Positions 1 through 9,287 are shown, counted from the first letter of the stretch. The stretch: 64,000 nucleotides of DNA from Bacteroides faecium (GCF_012113595.1 NZ_CP050831.1:2914001-2978000); one strand, 5' to 3'. Numbers and translations are program-made. Notes: generated by a model from the sequence alone, not told the origin.

Positions 1-1
1 T

Positions 2-589
2 GTTTTCGGACTCTCGATAGATATACTTCATTCAATTGTAAATGAAGTTGGTAAATTTGTACTAAATGGAAATATCGTACAGCCAAACGAATTGTATTGC
101 GATTTTCTGGAGAATGGAAGTAATTATTTTCTGCAAGTAGATAAACGGAGTTTGAATGATTATGTTGGATTCGCTCTTGATTATTATAACTTCGTATTTC
201 CTGTTTTAGAATTTATCTGGACTGATAAGAACGGTTGTTTTCCGTGGGATGAAAATTTCGATAGTAATCTCAAATTTAAACAACCGCTATTGGACAGGAA
301 CTATGATTTTAAGTTTTTTGAGAGTGAAAATTTAGGTGTCTTTACAACCAAACAATGGTTGGAAGAAAGTAAGCCGATATTAAATGTGGTTCATGATTCT
401 GACGGGGACTGGCAGTTTTTAACTGGAGAGCAGACCGGGAAAGATATTAAATTAGTAGCTCTGAAAGAATTAATTCTAAAAGATGCAACTTTGAATGAAG
501 TTTTTGATTTGGACTACGGAGAAGAAGCTCATCGAAAATCTATTGAAGATGAATGGGAACGAAATTATATTGAATCTGATAACGAATAA
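2..589 (+). CDS. DUF4262 domain protein (5' end outside window)
   Basis: The reading frame is open from the first bases of the window, so the N-terminus lies to the left; a TTG at 92 is not needed as a start. Upstream codons read FGLSIDILHSIVNEVG, and further on come PVLEFIWTDKNGCFPWD and QPLLD. This resembles the DUF4262 family: FGLP...LLHSI...G near the N-terminus and FPVLQ..WPDK.G.FPWD near the end. No signal peptide or membrane segment is visible in the part present. The C-terminal 50 residues are acidic and follow the domain. DUF4262 has no established biochemical role that I can name; members often sit in accessory regions near toxin/immunity genes. The next gene is an immunity-like protein 85 bp downstream, which fits such a setting. 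Confident for the gene, fairly confident for the family. Confidence 0.75.
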   Translation, partial: VFGLSIDILHSIVNEVGKFVLNGNIVQPNELYCDFLENGSNYFLQVDKRSLNDYVGFALDYYNFVFPVLEFIWTDKNGCFPWDENFDSNLKFKQPLLDRNYDFKFFESENLGVFTTKQWLEESKPILNVVHDSDGDWQFLTGEQTGKDIKLVALKELILKDATLNEVFDLDYGEEAHRKSIEDEWERNYIESDNE

Positions 590-674
590 AAAGATACCGA
601 TAATAAGCGAATAAACTGTATTACAAAGTGGAACATTGTTGAACGTTATCAGTCAGTGGAATAAAAATATATGT

Positions 675-1229
675 ATGAATAAAAAACATATGAATCTTTT
701 TGGAGATAAAGATAAGTTTGCGATAGAAGCTGAACTATGGCAGCGCGATGAAGGGTACATATTCATAAACTACTGTTTATGGATAGAGAATAATATGGTT
801 GGAGATAAAGAACAAACTGCGGTTTTATCAGCAGAATTAGACCGTATAACCAAAATTGCAGAGTTAAAAGGACAACGCTATATTACTCCGAATAGACTAT
901 CAGCTAAACAAATAACAGATAATCTAATAAATAGCATATGGTTTGATAATCACAATGACCACGACATAAGTCCGGCAGAGAATGTAGCACTTAAAAATCT
1001 TGATATATTATCACAATATGGAGAATGTTTTCAAGGTTTTTTTGTGTTTCTGTTAGAAGGAGATGGATATGAATGGTTATTATCTAAAGAAGATGGGAAT
1101 GATAAGTATCTCGACATTAAGTTACCGTATGGTTTTATATACTCTTGCTTTGATGAATTTCTCAAATGGATTAAAGATTCGACAATCTTAGTTTTGCGAA
1201 GAGACGAAGTATCAACAACAAGCCTGTGA
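675..1229 (+). CDS. Imm42-like immunity protein (polymorphic toxin antitoxin partner)
   Basis: Small cytoplasmic protein with no signal peptide. The segment LFGDKDKFAIEAEL, then an aromatic patch (YCLWIENNMVGD), resembles the N-terminal pattern of Imm42-family immunity proteins (GDP.KFAIE.E followed by W/F..G...GD). Such proteins neutralise a cognate polymorphic toxin delivered by neighbouring cells. A TTG at 636 would add 13 residues, but the ATG at 675, or the one at 690 right before the conserved LFGD block, is more likely. No toxin gene is visible inside the window; it would have to lie left of position 1. The base composition is clearly more AT-rich than the polysaccharide genes further on, as expected for accessory DNA. 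The family call is by pattern only and moderately confident. Confidence 0.55.
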   Translation: MNKKHMNLFGDKDKFAIEAELWQRDEGYIFINYCLWIENNMVGDKEQTAVLSAELDRITKIAELKGQRYITPNRLSAKQITDNLINSIWFDNHNDHDISPAENVALKNLDILSQYGECFQGFFVFLLEGDGYEWLLSKEDGNDKYLDIKLPYGFIYSCFDEFLKWIKDSTILVLRRDEVSTTSL

Positions 1230-1359
1230 ACTACTTTAATAGTCAGCTATTTGCAATGGTGTCTCCTAAAAATAACGGCGGTTAATTTCACGGCGGTTAA
1301 TTTTCGCCATAATTGTAAATATAGATATTTTTGGAGTACAAACAATTAAATTGGCGGTA

Positions 1360-1491
1360 GATTAAATTTGTTTCAAGCACTTGAAACAAACTGTTTAATA
1401 GGGTGAAACACTTTGTTTCAAGGCTCTGAACACATTGTTTCAAAGCATGAAACAGATTGTCGCCCTATAGCAAACAAGTCGTCATCCTATA
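1360..1491. repeat. 22-bp periodic array, block 1 (TGTTTCA/TGAAACA units)
   Basis: Units begin at 1360, 1382, 1404, 1427, 1448 and 1470, so the period is 22 with one +1 and one -1 step. Core words are TGAAACA and TGTTTCA, and single units are near-palindromes (TGAAACA ctt TGTTTCA at 1404-1420; an 11-bp perfect inverted repeat spans 1367-1390 with a 2-nt loop). The last two units drift to a new shared ending CCTATA (1464 and 1486) and agree at 14 of 22 positions by hand alignment. Confidence 0.8.
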
Positions 1492-1535
1492 AGATGTACT
1501 TTTTGCTTTAGAGTTGCAGGCTATTTTATCTATTA

Positions 1536-1667
1536 TTTCAAGTAATGCTGAATCATTTATTGGGTAGTATTGCATCATTTATCAGCTATTAATACCTGAT
1601 TTCTCAACTATTAATAGTTGGGATGTAGAGTGTTAATACTTGGCATGATAACTATTAATACCCTGTA
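1536..1667. repeat. 22-bp periodic array, block 2 (ATCATT then TATTAATA units)
   Basis: Six successive 22-bp units start at 1536, 1558, 1580, 1602, 1624 and 1646. The first two share ATCATTTAT at 1552 and 1574. The next four share T(A/G)TTAATA at 1587, 1609, 1631 and 1653, exactly 22 apart. Neighbouring units within each group agree at about 13 to 15 of 22 positions. The unit at 1602 contains the palindrome CAACTATTAATAGTTG. Confidence 0.8.
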
Positions 1668-1746
1668 AATCAGATGATAGAGTTCTGGGTATGGTAATTT
1701 TTGTGTATGAGGGTAACTTTTACTATCAGGGTGCTATAATAGTTTA

Positions 1747-1798
1747 CCCTCATAGCTACAACCCCGATGAATAAAGGGATTGAAGTAGCTTATGAGGG
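1747..1798. terminator. Hairpin between convergent genes, probable bidirectional terminator
   Basis: CCCTCATAGCTAC (1747-1759) pairs with GTAGCTTATGAGGG (1785-1798) with one bulged T, and an inner CCC/GGG pair is possible. On the minus strand it follows the GH3 stop codon (1812) closely. A further copy of ATGAGGGTAAA at 1800-1810 can pair alternatively with TTTACCCTCAT at 1743-1753. Confidence 0.6.
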
Positions 1799-1811
1799 CA
1801 TGAGGGTAAAA

Positions 1812-4400
1812 TTATAAAATCTTTATAGGGAGTGATTGCAAATCGTCGGCTGAACTGCTTCCATAAAGCACCTTGTATGTTCCGGTCAAAGGATGCATCG
1901 TATTGGTGACGGTATCAAACCATTCGAATGATTCGTAGGGAAGCTCGATTGTTATATTTTCGGTCTTGCCTTTGGCTATGTTGACCCGTTTAAAGCCGCG
2001 AAGTGTCTTTTGCGGGCCCCCCTTATCATCGGGACGCGAAATATATACTTGCACAACTTCTTCACCGTCTCTCTGCCCGATGTTACTAACCGGAATGGTG
2101 AGGATAACTTTTTCACCTTTGCGTAGCTTCGACTGGTTCAGTTTACCTTTTCCATAAGAGAAGCGGGTGTAACTTAATCCGTAGCCGAAAGGATACAGGG
2201 GAGTTTCACGCATAAAACGGTAGGTGCGCCCTTTCATCGAATAGTCCTCATAATCCGGTAGTTGCTGCATATTCTTGTAGAAGGTGACGGGCAAACGTCC
2301 GGCAGGATTATAGTCTCCGAAGAGTACGTCAGCAACGGCTGTTCCGCCTGCCTGTCCGGGATACCATGCTTGCAGGATAGCGTCGCAATTCTGTGTCTCG
2401 GGTACGATTGCCATTGCCGAGCCGGAAAAGTTGACGAATACTGTCTTTTTACCGTTCTTCTTCAAAAGAGCCAGAACTTCGCGCTGGATAGCGGGCAGTT
2501 CGATTTCCGTGCGGTCGCCACCTTTGAATCCGGGGTCGGACACTCTCATGGATTCGCCTTCCAGCAGGGGAGAGATGCCACCGGCGAAGATAACGACATC
2601 CGTATCTTTCAATTTGTTGATGATGTCCTGTGTATCCATAGGAGTCAGACGGGCAAGGTCGAAGTTGAGCGAAGGGTTATCTTTCACCTGAATGAAATGC
2701 AGCTCGATGTCGTAGCTCTTGCCGGCTTCGTAATTGAACGAATACAGGTTGGCGGGATTTTTGATGTTCGTTCCTTCGGCTACTTGTTTTCCGTTGATGA
2801 ATATGGTGAGTCCGCCATTGCTCATGATTCGGAAAGTTGCCGCACCGGAGTCTGTAGGACGGAAAGTAGTGCGGTAGATAGCGGTGAAATTCTTCAGTCT
2901 CACGCCCGGAGCGAACACGGTGGAACCCTCTGCGCTGAAATGGAAAGGAGTGGACAGTTGGTCGGTGGCGGCTATTTCGCCTTTATATTCGCGGTTGTTC
3001 CAGTAAGTGGCGTCGAACCCTGCTTTGCCGTTTATGCTGCATTGGTTGAACAGGCTGTGCAGGGTGGTATCGTTTGTATATCCGCAGACAGGCTCGTAGA
3101 CTATTTGTGCTTCGGGAAGTTTGGCGCGTATGCCTTCCAGCAGGGTGACGGTATGTGATGGAAATCCGTTATAGTTTCCCCATTGCATCACTGAATCATT
3201 GGCGTTCGGGCCGATGACGGCGACTTTCATCCCGCGGTTCAGAGGGAGCAGGTTCCCTTTATTTTGAAGCAGTACCAGACTTTCGTGTGCCATCTTCAGT
3301 GCCAGTTCCTTATGCTTGGGACTGTCTACTACCGAATAGGGGATTTCACTCCAGGGATGAGTATCGTTCATTTCTCCCAGTTCGAAACGGGCTTTCAGTA
3401 GTCTTTTTACTGAAGCGTTGATTTTTTCTTCTGAGATAAGCCCTTTCTCTACGGCTTCCGTTATGCTTTTGAAATGACCGCCGCATTCGAGGTCGGTTCC
3501 GCTCAGTACGGCATCGGCGGAAGCATGTGTTGCGTTAGGGTGCGTCTCATGTTTTTTGCGCTGGAAAAAGTCGCCGATAGCTCCGCAGTCGGTGACGACG
3601 ATGCCTTCGAAACCCCAGTCGTCGCGGAGAATCTGGGTGAGCAGGCGATTGCTGCCGCAGCAAGGCTCACCTTCAAAACGGTTGTAGGCACACATCACTT
3701 CTTTTACTCCTGCTTTCTGCACCAGTTCCTTGAAAGCGGGAAGATAGGTTTCCCATAAGTCTCTCGGAGCGATGTTTTCGGCGTTGAAGCTGTGGCGGTT
3801 CCATTCGGGGCCGGAATGCACGGCAAAATGCTTGGCACAGGCGTGGAGTTTGTCATATTCGGCATTTTCCGGGCCTTGCAGACCTCTGACTGCTGCCATT
3901 CCCATACGTCCGCTCAGATAAGGGTCTTCGCCATATGTTTCTTGCCCCCGTCCCCAGCGCGGGTCGCGGAAGATGTTGACGTTGGGAGTCCACATGGTCA
4001 GTCCTTGGTAACGCTTGTACTGTCCCCGCTCGTTGAATTGGCGGTTTTTGGCACGCGCTTCATCGGATACGGCGTCGAACACTTCGTATAGTAATCCGTC
4101 ATTGAAGGATGCTGCCATACCTATTGCTTGCGGAAAGACGGTAGCCAGTCCGGCACGGGCTACTCCGTGAAGAGCTTCGTTCCACCATTCGTATGGCTTG
4201 ATGCCGAGGCGGGGGATAGCCGGAGAGTTGTTCTGCATCAATGCGACTTTCTCTTCCAGTGTAAGACGTTGGAGTAAGTCGTCTGCCCGTTGTTCTGCAG
4301 TCAGCTTTGTGTCCTGGTAGGGATACTTGCTTGGTTGTTGCGCCTGCACGTTCATCATGAATATTCCGGTAAGACAGGCGATAATCCATTGCTTTTTCAT
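1812..4400 (-). CDS. GH3 exo-beta-glycosidase with PA14 insert (xylosidase/arabinofuranosidase-like)
   Basis: 862 aa with a signal peptide (residues 1-20, ending VQAQ), so periplasmic or surface. Order of parts: GH3 N-terminal barrel (about 30-340), alpha/beta sandwich in two parts, a PA14-like insert (about 460-590, with FRIMSNGGLTIFINGK), and a fibronectin-III-like end. The nucleophile is Asp271 in VVTDCGAI; KHFAVHSGPEWNRH carries the Lys-His pair of the active site. The start EWWNEALHGVA and the FPQAI block resemble beta-xylosidase / alpha-arabinofuranosidase-type GH3 enzymes more than cellobiases, but specificity cannot be read from sequence. It lies 94 bp downstream of the HTCS regulator on the same strand, and no promoter was seen between, so the two may be co-transcribed. 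Confidence 0.9.
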   Translation of the reverse strand: MKKQWIIACLTGIFMMNVQAQQPSKYPYQDTKLTAEQRADDLLQRLTLEEKVALMQNNSPAIPRLGIKPYEWWNEALHGVARAGLATVFPQAIGMAASFNDGLLYEVFDAVSDEARAKNRQFNERGQYKRYQGLTMWTPNVNIFRDPRWGRGQETYGEDPYLSGRMGMAAVRGLQGPENAEYDKLHACAKHFAVHSGPEWNRHSFNAENIAPRDLWETYLPAFKELVQKAGVKEVMCAYNRFEGEPCCGSNRLLTQILRDDWGFEGIVVTDCGAIGDFFQRKKHETHPNATHASADAVLSGTDLECGGHFKSITEAVEKGLISEEKINASVKRLLKARFELGEMNDTHPWSEIPYSVVDSPKHKELALKMAHESLVLLQNKGNLLPLNRGMKVAVIGPNANDSVMQWGNYNGFPSHTVTLLEGIRAKLPEAQIVYEPVCGYTNDTTLHSLFNQCSINGKAGFDATYWNNREYKGEIAATDQLSTPFHFSAEGSTVFAPGVRLKNFTAIYRTTFRPTDSGAATFRIMSNGGLTIFINGKQVAEGTNIKNPANLYSFNYEAGKSYDIELHFIQVKDNPSLNFDLARLTPMDTQDIINKLKDTDVVIFAGGISPLLEGESMRVSDPGFKGGDRTEIELPAIQREVLALLKKNGKKTVFVNFSGSAMAIVPETQNCDAILQAWYPGQAGGTAVADVLFGDYNPAGRLPVTFYKNMQQLPDYEDYSMKGRTYRFMRETPLYPFGYGLSYTRFSYGKGKLNQSKLRKGEKVILTIPVSNIGQRDGEEVVQVYISRPDDKGGPQKTLRGFKRVNIAKGKTENITIELPYESFEWFDTVTNTMHPLTGTYKVLYGSSSADDLQSLPIKIL

Positions 4401-4494
4401 TTTCTGTTTCTTTTGGTTTTTAGATTTGAGACTGCAATAGTACGGGCTTTTCGTTATTTCTTCGGGGAATATCCGGTAGAAAAGGAGTATTTAT

Positions 4495-7400
4495 TTACTT
4501 TTTCTTTTCCTTATATTCCGAGGGGGTGATTCCTATCACTTTCTTGAAGCATTTGCTGAAATACTTCGGGTCGTTGAAACCTGTCATGTAGGCTACTTGT
4601 GAGAAGTTGTATTCACCGCTGTCAATTAACTGGACGGCACGTTTGATACGTATTTCACGTATAAAGTCTACGGGAGTCAGACCGATGATTGATTTCAGTT
4701 TCCGGTAGAAGATAGTACGGCTGAGCATTAACTTTTCTGCGAACTCGTCAATGGTGAGTTCGGCATTATCCATCTGTTCTTCCATAAATTCCATCACTTT
4801 CTCCATGAATTGCTCGTCGTACGGGGTTATTTGCGGCTGAGAAGGGGTAAGCGAACCGGTAGCAGGAGCGGCGGCAATGGAAGAATTGTTCTTTCCTTCC
4901 ATCAGCTTGTTCATGTAGATTTCCTGTAACGCTTTGCGTTGGCGTAGCAGGGATGCTATGCGTGTCTTTAAGTAGGTGGCGCTGAACGGCTTGGTGATAT
5001 AGTCGTCTATGCCTTGCTCCAGTCCGGCGATGCGGTCGTCCAGGGATGCCTTGGCGGAAAGTACGATAATGGGAATGTGGCAAATGTTGTTGTTCTCTTT
5101 GATTTGCCTAATCATCTCAAGTCCGTCCATGACGGGCATCATGACGTCGCTGATTATAAGGTCGGGCAGGTTGTCGGCGGCGCGTTGCAATCCTTCTTCA
5201 CCGTTGGAAGCTGTTATCACCGTATAGTTCTCCGACAGGATGTTCCTCAGAAATGCTTTCAGTTCTTCATTGTCTTCTACGACCAGTATGGAGAAGTTTT
5301 CTGAGTTGCGCTCCTGTTCCTCTTTTTCATTTTCTTCTTCTGTCTCTTCCGGTGCTTTCATGCTGTCGGCAGGATGAGGCGTTGAACTTTGGCTGTCGTT
5401 CAGGATAAATTCTACTTGTACGTCTTCTTCGAACACTTCCTTCTGCAAGGGTAAAGTGACAGTAAAACGGCTGCCTATTCCGGGCTGGCTGTCTACTTCG
5501 ATGGTGCCGTGATGCATTTCCACCATTTCTTTTACTAAGGATAAGCCGATGCCGGAAGACGGTTGCAGGATGTTCTGTTTTACTAATGATTCAAAACGCT
5601 GGAACAGTGAATGTTGCTTTTCTGCTGCAATGCCGATGCCTTCGTCTGCTACTGCTATCTCTATTGTTCTTTCCTTTGCCGCAATGCTGACTGTTATTGA
5701 TTTGTCGGCAGGTGTATATTTGAATGCATTGGAAAGTAGATTGAAGAATATTTTTTCAAATTTGTCCCTGTCCACCCAGCTATATGCTGACGGGATGGAA
5801 GAATGTAACTGATAGTTTATGTTTTTCTCCTCGGCTATCAGTTTGAAGTTATTCATTACTTTTTGCAAGAGCGGAATCAAATCCGTTTCTTCTATCAGTA
5901 GTTTCATCTTCTGGTTCTGAATCTTGCGGAAATCCAGTATCTGGTTCATCAACCGGAGCATACGCTCTGTATTCTGATGTACCAAGGTAAGATGTTCGCG
6001 TGCGGAAGGTGAAAGGGGCTCATTCTCCAGAACTTCCGTTACAGGACTGCTGATTAGAGTCAGCGGAGTACGTAGCTCATGGGAAATGTCGGTAAAGAAA
6101 CGCAATTTGATGTTGGCTAATTGTTGCTCCATATCGACTCTGTGGCGCAGCCGGTAGATGTAGAACAGTACATATACGATTGTGGCTGTGAAGAGTATGA
6201 ACAGGACGAAATAGAGCAGCCATGCCCAATAGGTTTCCCAAAAGGTAGGAAGCACGTGTATGGGAAGGGTACGTACGTTGTCTTTCCATACTCCGTCGCT
6301 GTTCGTTGACTTTATTTGCAGTTTGTACTTGCCGGCTGGTAAATTGATATAGCTTGCAGACCGGTTATTGTCGGCTTCATTCCACTCGTCCTCTAATCCT
6401 TGCAGGCGGTAGGCATATAAGATTCCTTTGGGATTCACATAATCGAGCGCGGCAAACTGGAAAGTGACATTCCGTTGCGATGATTTCAGTTCCAGCTCTT
6501 TTAAGTTGTCGATAGAATAATCCGTAGAATGTCCCTGGATTTTTAGTCCCGTGAATACAATAGGCGGAACATATTCGCTCTTGTGCATCTTGTCCGGGGA
6601 GACTTCGAGGAATCCTTTATCCGTTCCTAGTACTATTTGGTTGCGGGCATTGATAACGGGAATCGCTTCCGAGAAATTAAACTCCTGGTAGATTGAACTC
6701 AACTCAAAGTTTTCGAATGTCTCTTTGGCAGGATTGAACTTGGACAAAGCTATCTCCGAAACCACCCATAGTTGGTTCTGGGTATCTTCAATCATCGAGA
6801 GTGCCAAATCGGAAGCCAGCCCGTTGTTTTTATCATAGTTCTTGAACTGGATATTCTCGCTGAGCAGTTGGTCGGATATGACTTTATTTACTCCCCCGGT
6901 AAAGCTGATGATATAGGTGGTCTTATTCTTATCGGTATATATGTGCATGATGTCATTGGCACTCAAACTGTTTTTGTCTCCCGGTCGGCGGATATTCCGG
7001 TAGAACTTGATTTCTTCCAAACGCTCGAAGCTGTTAGAGAATGTGAGCAGTCCGTTAGTCGTTCCCACAAGGATAACCCCGCCCGGAGCTTCAGCGATAT
7101 TCCGCACTTTCATGCCGTAGGCTATGGGATAATTTCTCAATTCATTATTACTGTGGATAAATGATGTTTTTCCATCCTTGGTTTGTGTCAACAGGTTTAA
7201 TCCGCCGCCATAACACCCTACCCAGATATTATTGCGACTGTCCTGATAGATAGCATAGATGCTGTTGCTGCTAAGGCTGTAAGGGTCATTGGACTGGTGT
7301 TTGAAATGATGGATGGAGTAATGGTTCGCCCCTGTTTTCTTTAATTGGAAAAGACCGATGTCCTTAGTACCCAGCCAAATGTTATTGTCCTTATCTTCCA

Positions 7401-8862
7401 GAATGGAATATACTCCGTTGAAGAATGGCTGCTTTTCTTTGACGATATTCCCTTGTGCGGACAGATAGCCTTCCAAAGTTCCGTCCGGTGCATATATCTG
7501 AATATAGTTTGACTTGGATGCAGTCCAGAGACGTTGGTTGCTGTCCCGTAGGAAAGCACGTGTTTCGGCTTCATAGTCCGTCTGGTTGAATTGATAGCTT
7601 TGCGGGAAAAAACATAACTTCTCCACACCGCGTGCTGTGGCAAACCAGCAATCACCCTGACTGTCTAACGTATAAGACCTGACTAACGGGCTGAAAATAG
7701 ATTTAGGATTGTTGATGTCCGTAAGCAGCGGTTTGAGGGTTTTCTCCTTCCTGTCGTAATAGCAAAAGTTTCCCTCGGTGGGAAGTAACCATAAATTCTC
7801 TGCCTTATCCTCGAAAATGAGTTTACGGCTCTTGCGTCCGTGTTTGATAAGCTCTTCTTTGGGAGTGAACAGATGTTCTTTTTCATTGGTTGTGAGGTTG
7901 AAATGAATAATTCCCGGATTCTTGGAGAATATCCAGAGTTCTCCCATGTGGTCTTGATAGACCGTTTCCACATAATTGGAGAATTGGCTAGCCGTCCGGA
8001 TATCTATCTGCCGGAAACTCTTCTTCTGGGTGGAATACAGTATCAACCCGTTATCCGTCCCCAATGCCAGTATGTCTTCTCTTAGGACGGTCACATTGTT
8101 TATTTTGCCATGCGGATAGGGAATATCTACAAACTTTAGCTTTTTAGTGCGGAAATCATATCCCGCTAACTTGTCATTTTCCGCAATCAGATAGACCGTT
8201 CCTTTTATCTGCGTGATAAATTGAAAAGGAAAGTCGGTATCTAATGTCTTTTTTCCTATGATTGAGACGCCCTTGTCGGTCAGTATCCATTCATCTTCTT
8301 CGGAATCCTGATAAACGGTATATATATGGTCGCCTTTCAGGTTGTGGCTGGAAGTTGAGTAGAGCGTGATACCTTCTCCTTTTTTACACAACTGTTCGTC
8401 TACCCTGAACGCGTATCCGTTTTCACAGAGAATCCAGGCGATTCCTTTTTTCAGTGAGTGAATTCGCGTGACATAATTCGTTTGTTGGGTAGAATGTTCT
8501 ATCGGCTGAAGAACATCAATGAACTTCTCGGTTTCTACATCAAACAGGCAAGCCTGCCCGTCGTAAGTGGGACACCATATGTCTCCGTACTTGCTTTCTG
8601 ATATAGTCCCCATGCGATTGCTACCGAATGCATAGGCGCTTTCTTGTGAAGTCTTATAAGTCTTGAATGTATAACCGTCAAATTTATTGAGCCCGTTCCA
8701 TGTACTGAACCAGATAAGCCCTTTCCGGTCTTGTAAAATACTCATTACTATTCCTTGGGCAAGACCGTCACTGACAGAGAAATGTTTGACCTGGCAGATG
8801 GGTTGGGCAATCATTATAATTGCAGTCAATAAAAGAAGAAATAGAGTACTGAGCCGTTTCAT
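4495..8862 (-). CDS. Hybrid two-component system regulator (HTCS)
   Basis: About 1455 aa when started at the ATG at 8862, which gives a clean signal peptide (MKRLSTLFLLLL); a start at 8898 adds 12 residues ahead of it. Order: periplasmic two-propeller sensor of repeated blades (W/WFS..GLN-type motifs), Y_Y_Y domain, one membrane helix (WLLYFVLFILFTATIVYVLF), histidine kinase with SHELRTPL phospho-His, ATPase boxes (NLLSNAFKYTP, DEGIGI, GIGLSLVKEM), receiver with acceptor Asp in IISDVMMPVMDG, and a C-terminal AraC-type HTH. HTCS proteins bind an oligosaccharide in the periplasm and switch on a polysaccharide locus. Here only one GH3 gene follows and no SusC/D pair adjoins, so the target could be just GH3 or a distant locus such as locus B. 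Very confident for the class. Confidence 0.97.
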   Translation of the reverse strand: MKRLSTLFLLLLTAIIMIAQPICQVKHFSVSDGLAQGIVMSILQDRKGLIWFSTWNGLNKFDGYTFKTYKTSQESAYAFGSNRMGTISESKYGDIWCPTYDGQACLFDVETEKFIDVLQPIEHSTQQTNYVTRIHSLKKGIAWILCENGYAFRVDEQLCKKGEGITLYSTSSHNLKGDHIYTVYQDSEEDEWILTDKGVSIIGKKTLDTDFPFQFITQIKGTVYLIAENDKLAGYDFRTKKLKFVDIPYPHGKINNVTVLREDILALGTDNGLILYSTQKKSFRQIDIRTASQFSNYVETVYQDHMGELWIFSKNPGIIHFNLTTNEKEHLFTPKEELIKHGRKSRKLIFEDKAENLWLLPTEGNFCYYDRKEKTLKPLLTDINNPKSIFSPLVRSYTLDSQGDCWFATARGVEKLCFFPQSYQFNQTDYEAETRAFLRDSNQRLWTASKSNYIQIYAPDGTLEGYLSAQGNIVKEKQPFFNGVYSILEDKDNNIWLGTKDIGLFQLKKTGANHYSIHHFKHQSNDPYSLSSNSIYAIYQDSRNNIWVGCYGGGLNLLTQTKDGKTSFIHSNNELRNYPIAYGMKVRNIAEAPGGVILVGTTNGLLTFSNSFERLEEIKFYRNIRRPGDKNSLSANDIMHIYTDKNKTTYIISFTGGVNKVISDQLLSENIQFKNYDKNNGLASDLALSMIEDTQNQLWVVSEIALSKFNPAKETFENFELSSIYQEFNFSEAIPVINARNQIVLGTDKGFLEVSPDKMHKSEYVPPIVFTGLKIQGHSTDYSIDNLKELELKSSQRNVTFQFAALDYVNPKGILYAYRLQGLEDEWNEADNNRSASYINLPAGKYKLQIKSTNSDGVWKDNVRTLPIHVLPTFWETYWAWLLYFVLFILFTATIVYVLFYIYRLRHRVDMEQQLANIKLRFFTDISHELRTPLTLISSPVTEVLENEPLSPSAREHLTLVHQNTERMLRLMNQILDFRKIQNQKMKLLIEETDLIPLLQKVMNNFKLIAEEKNINYQLHSSIPSAYSWVDRDKFEKIFFNLLSNAFKYTPADKSITVSIAAKERTIEIAVADEGIGIAAEKQHSLFQRFESLVKQNILQPSSGIGLSLVKEMVEMHHGTIEVDSQPGIGSRFTVTLPLQKEVFEEDVQVEFILNDSQSSTPHPADSMKAPEETEEENEKEEQERNSENFSILVVEDNEELKAFLRNILSENYTVITASNGEEGLQRAADNLPDLIISDVMMPVMDGLEMIRQIKENNNICHIPIIVLSAKASLDDRIAGLEQGIDDYITKPFSATYLKTRIASLLRQRKALQEIYMNKLMEGKNNSSIAAAPATGSLTPSQPQITPYDEQFMEKVMEFMEEQMDNAELTIDEFAEKLMLSRTIFYRKLKSIIGLTPVDFIREIRIKRAVQLIDSGEYNFSQVAYMTGFNDPKYFSKCFKKVIGITPSEYKEKKK

Positions 8863-8885
8863 AGTAATTTCTAAAATGTTCAAAG

Positions 8886-8916
8886 CAAAAATAAACAAAA
8901 CAAACCGGAATAGAAA
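8886..8916 (-). promoter_or_regulatory. Candidate Bacteroides promoter for HTCS
   Basis: On the minus strand TATTTTTG (8893-8886) fits the -7 consensus TAnnTTTG. A TTTC (8916-8913) lies 19 nt further upstream, near the -33 consensus TTTG. The start site would fall about 15-20 nt before the ATG at 8862. Confidence 0.45.
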
Positions 8917-8983
8917 GTGCGAATAGTGGTTTGAACGAATTATACTCTTTTTTGCCTATTTTTTCCTCTTATACTACTTATAT

Positions 8984-9193
8984 GGGGATTATCTCTCACT
9001 AGACTTTATTGAAACTTAAATAAACGATAGTTATTTAAACCAAAATCCCCTTTATATTCTTATTAGGAATATAAAGAGGATAATTTTATTGACGCGAGTT
9101 GCATGGGGTATGGTGAGATGAAATCATAATTGGGGAATAAATTGCACAAGACTTTCACAAGTATCCTCACGTCAATGCCTAAAATCAAGGCAA
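8984..9193. other. Structured gene-free stretch with alternative stems
   Basis: The 472-bp gap 8863-9334 carries no gene but several inverted repeats. GGGGATT (8984-8990) can pair with AATCCCC (9044-9050), enclosing a TTAAATAA/TTATTTAA stem (9016-9038). The same CCCC can pair instead in a 15-bp stem with one mismatch (9046-9060 region with 9067-9081), followed by a T-rich run. Then ATTGACGCGAG (9089-9099) can pair with CTCACGTCAAT about 70 nt later. It could be a small RNA, an attenuator or a pair of terminators. No known RNA family was recognised. Confidence 0.4.
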
Positions 9194-9287
9194 AGCTAAC
9201 TAAATAGTTTTTTGAAATGCAATATTTATTAAATTATCTTATGCTCTTTATGATTATTTTAATATATTGAAGATATTTTGGGGCATC

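Larger units (their letters stand above)
1230..1811. other. 582-bp gene-free convergent region: repeats and hairpin
   Basis: No coding frame of substance. From left to right it holds a 14-bp word starting ACGGCGGTTAATTT given twice (1275 and 1290), two blocks of 22-bp periodic units (1360-1491 and 1536-1667, listed separately), and a strong hairpin (1747-1798, listed separately) close to the end of the convergent GH3 gene. The sequence is AT-rich. Confidence 0.8.

Noticed and set aside
1360..1667. CRISPR-like array
   Set aside because: Units are contiguous, 22 bp, and drift in sequence; there are no constant repeats separated by unique spacers of CRISPR length, and no cas gene is near.
2262..3158. 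298-codon open frame antisense to GH3
   Set aside because: Fully inside the GH3 gene, no domain, no promoter; the GH3 motifs are continuous on the other strand.
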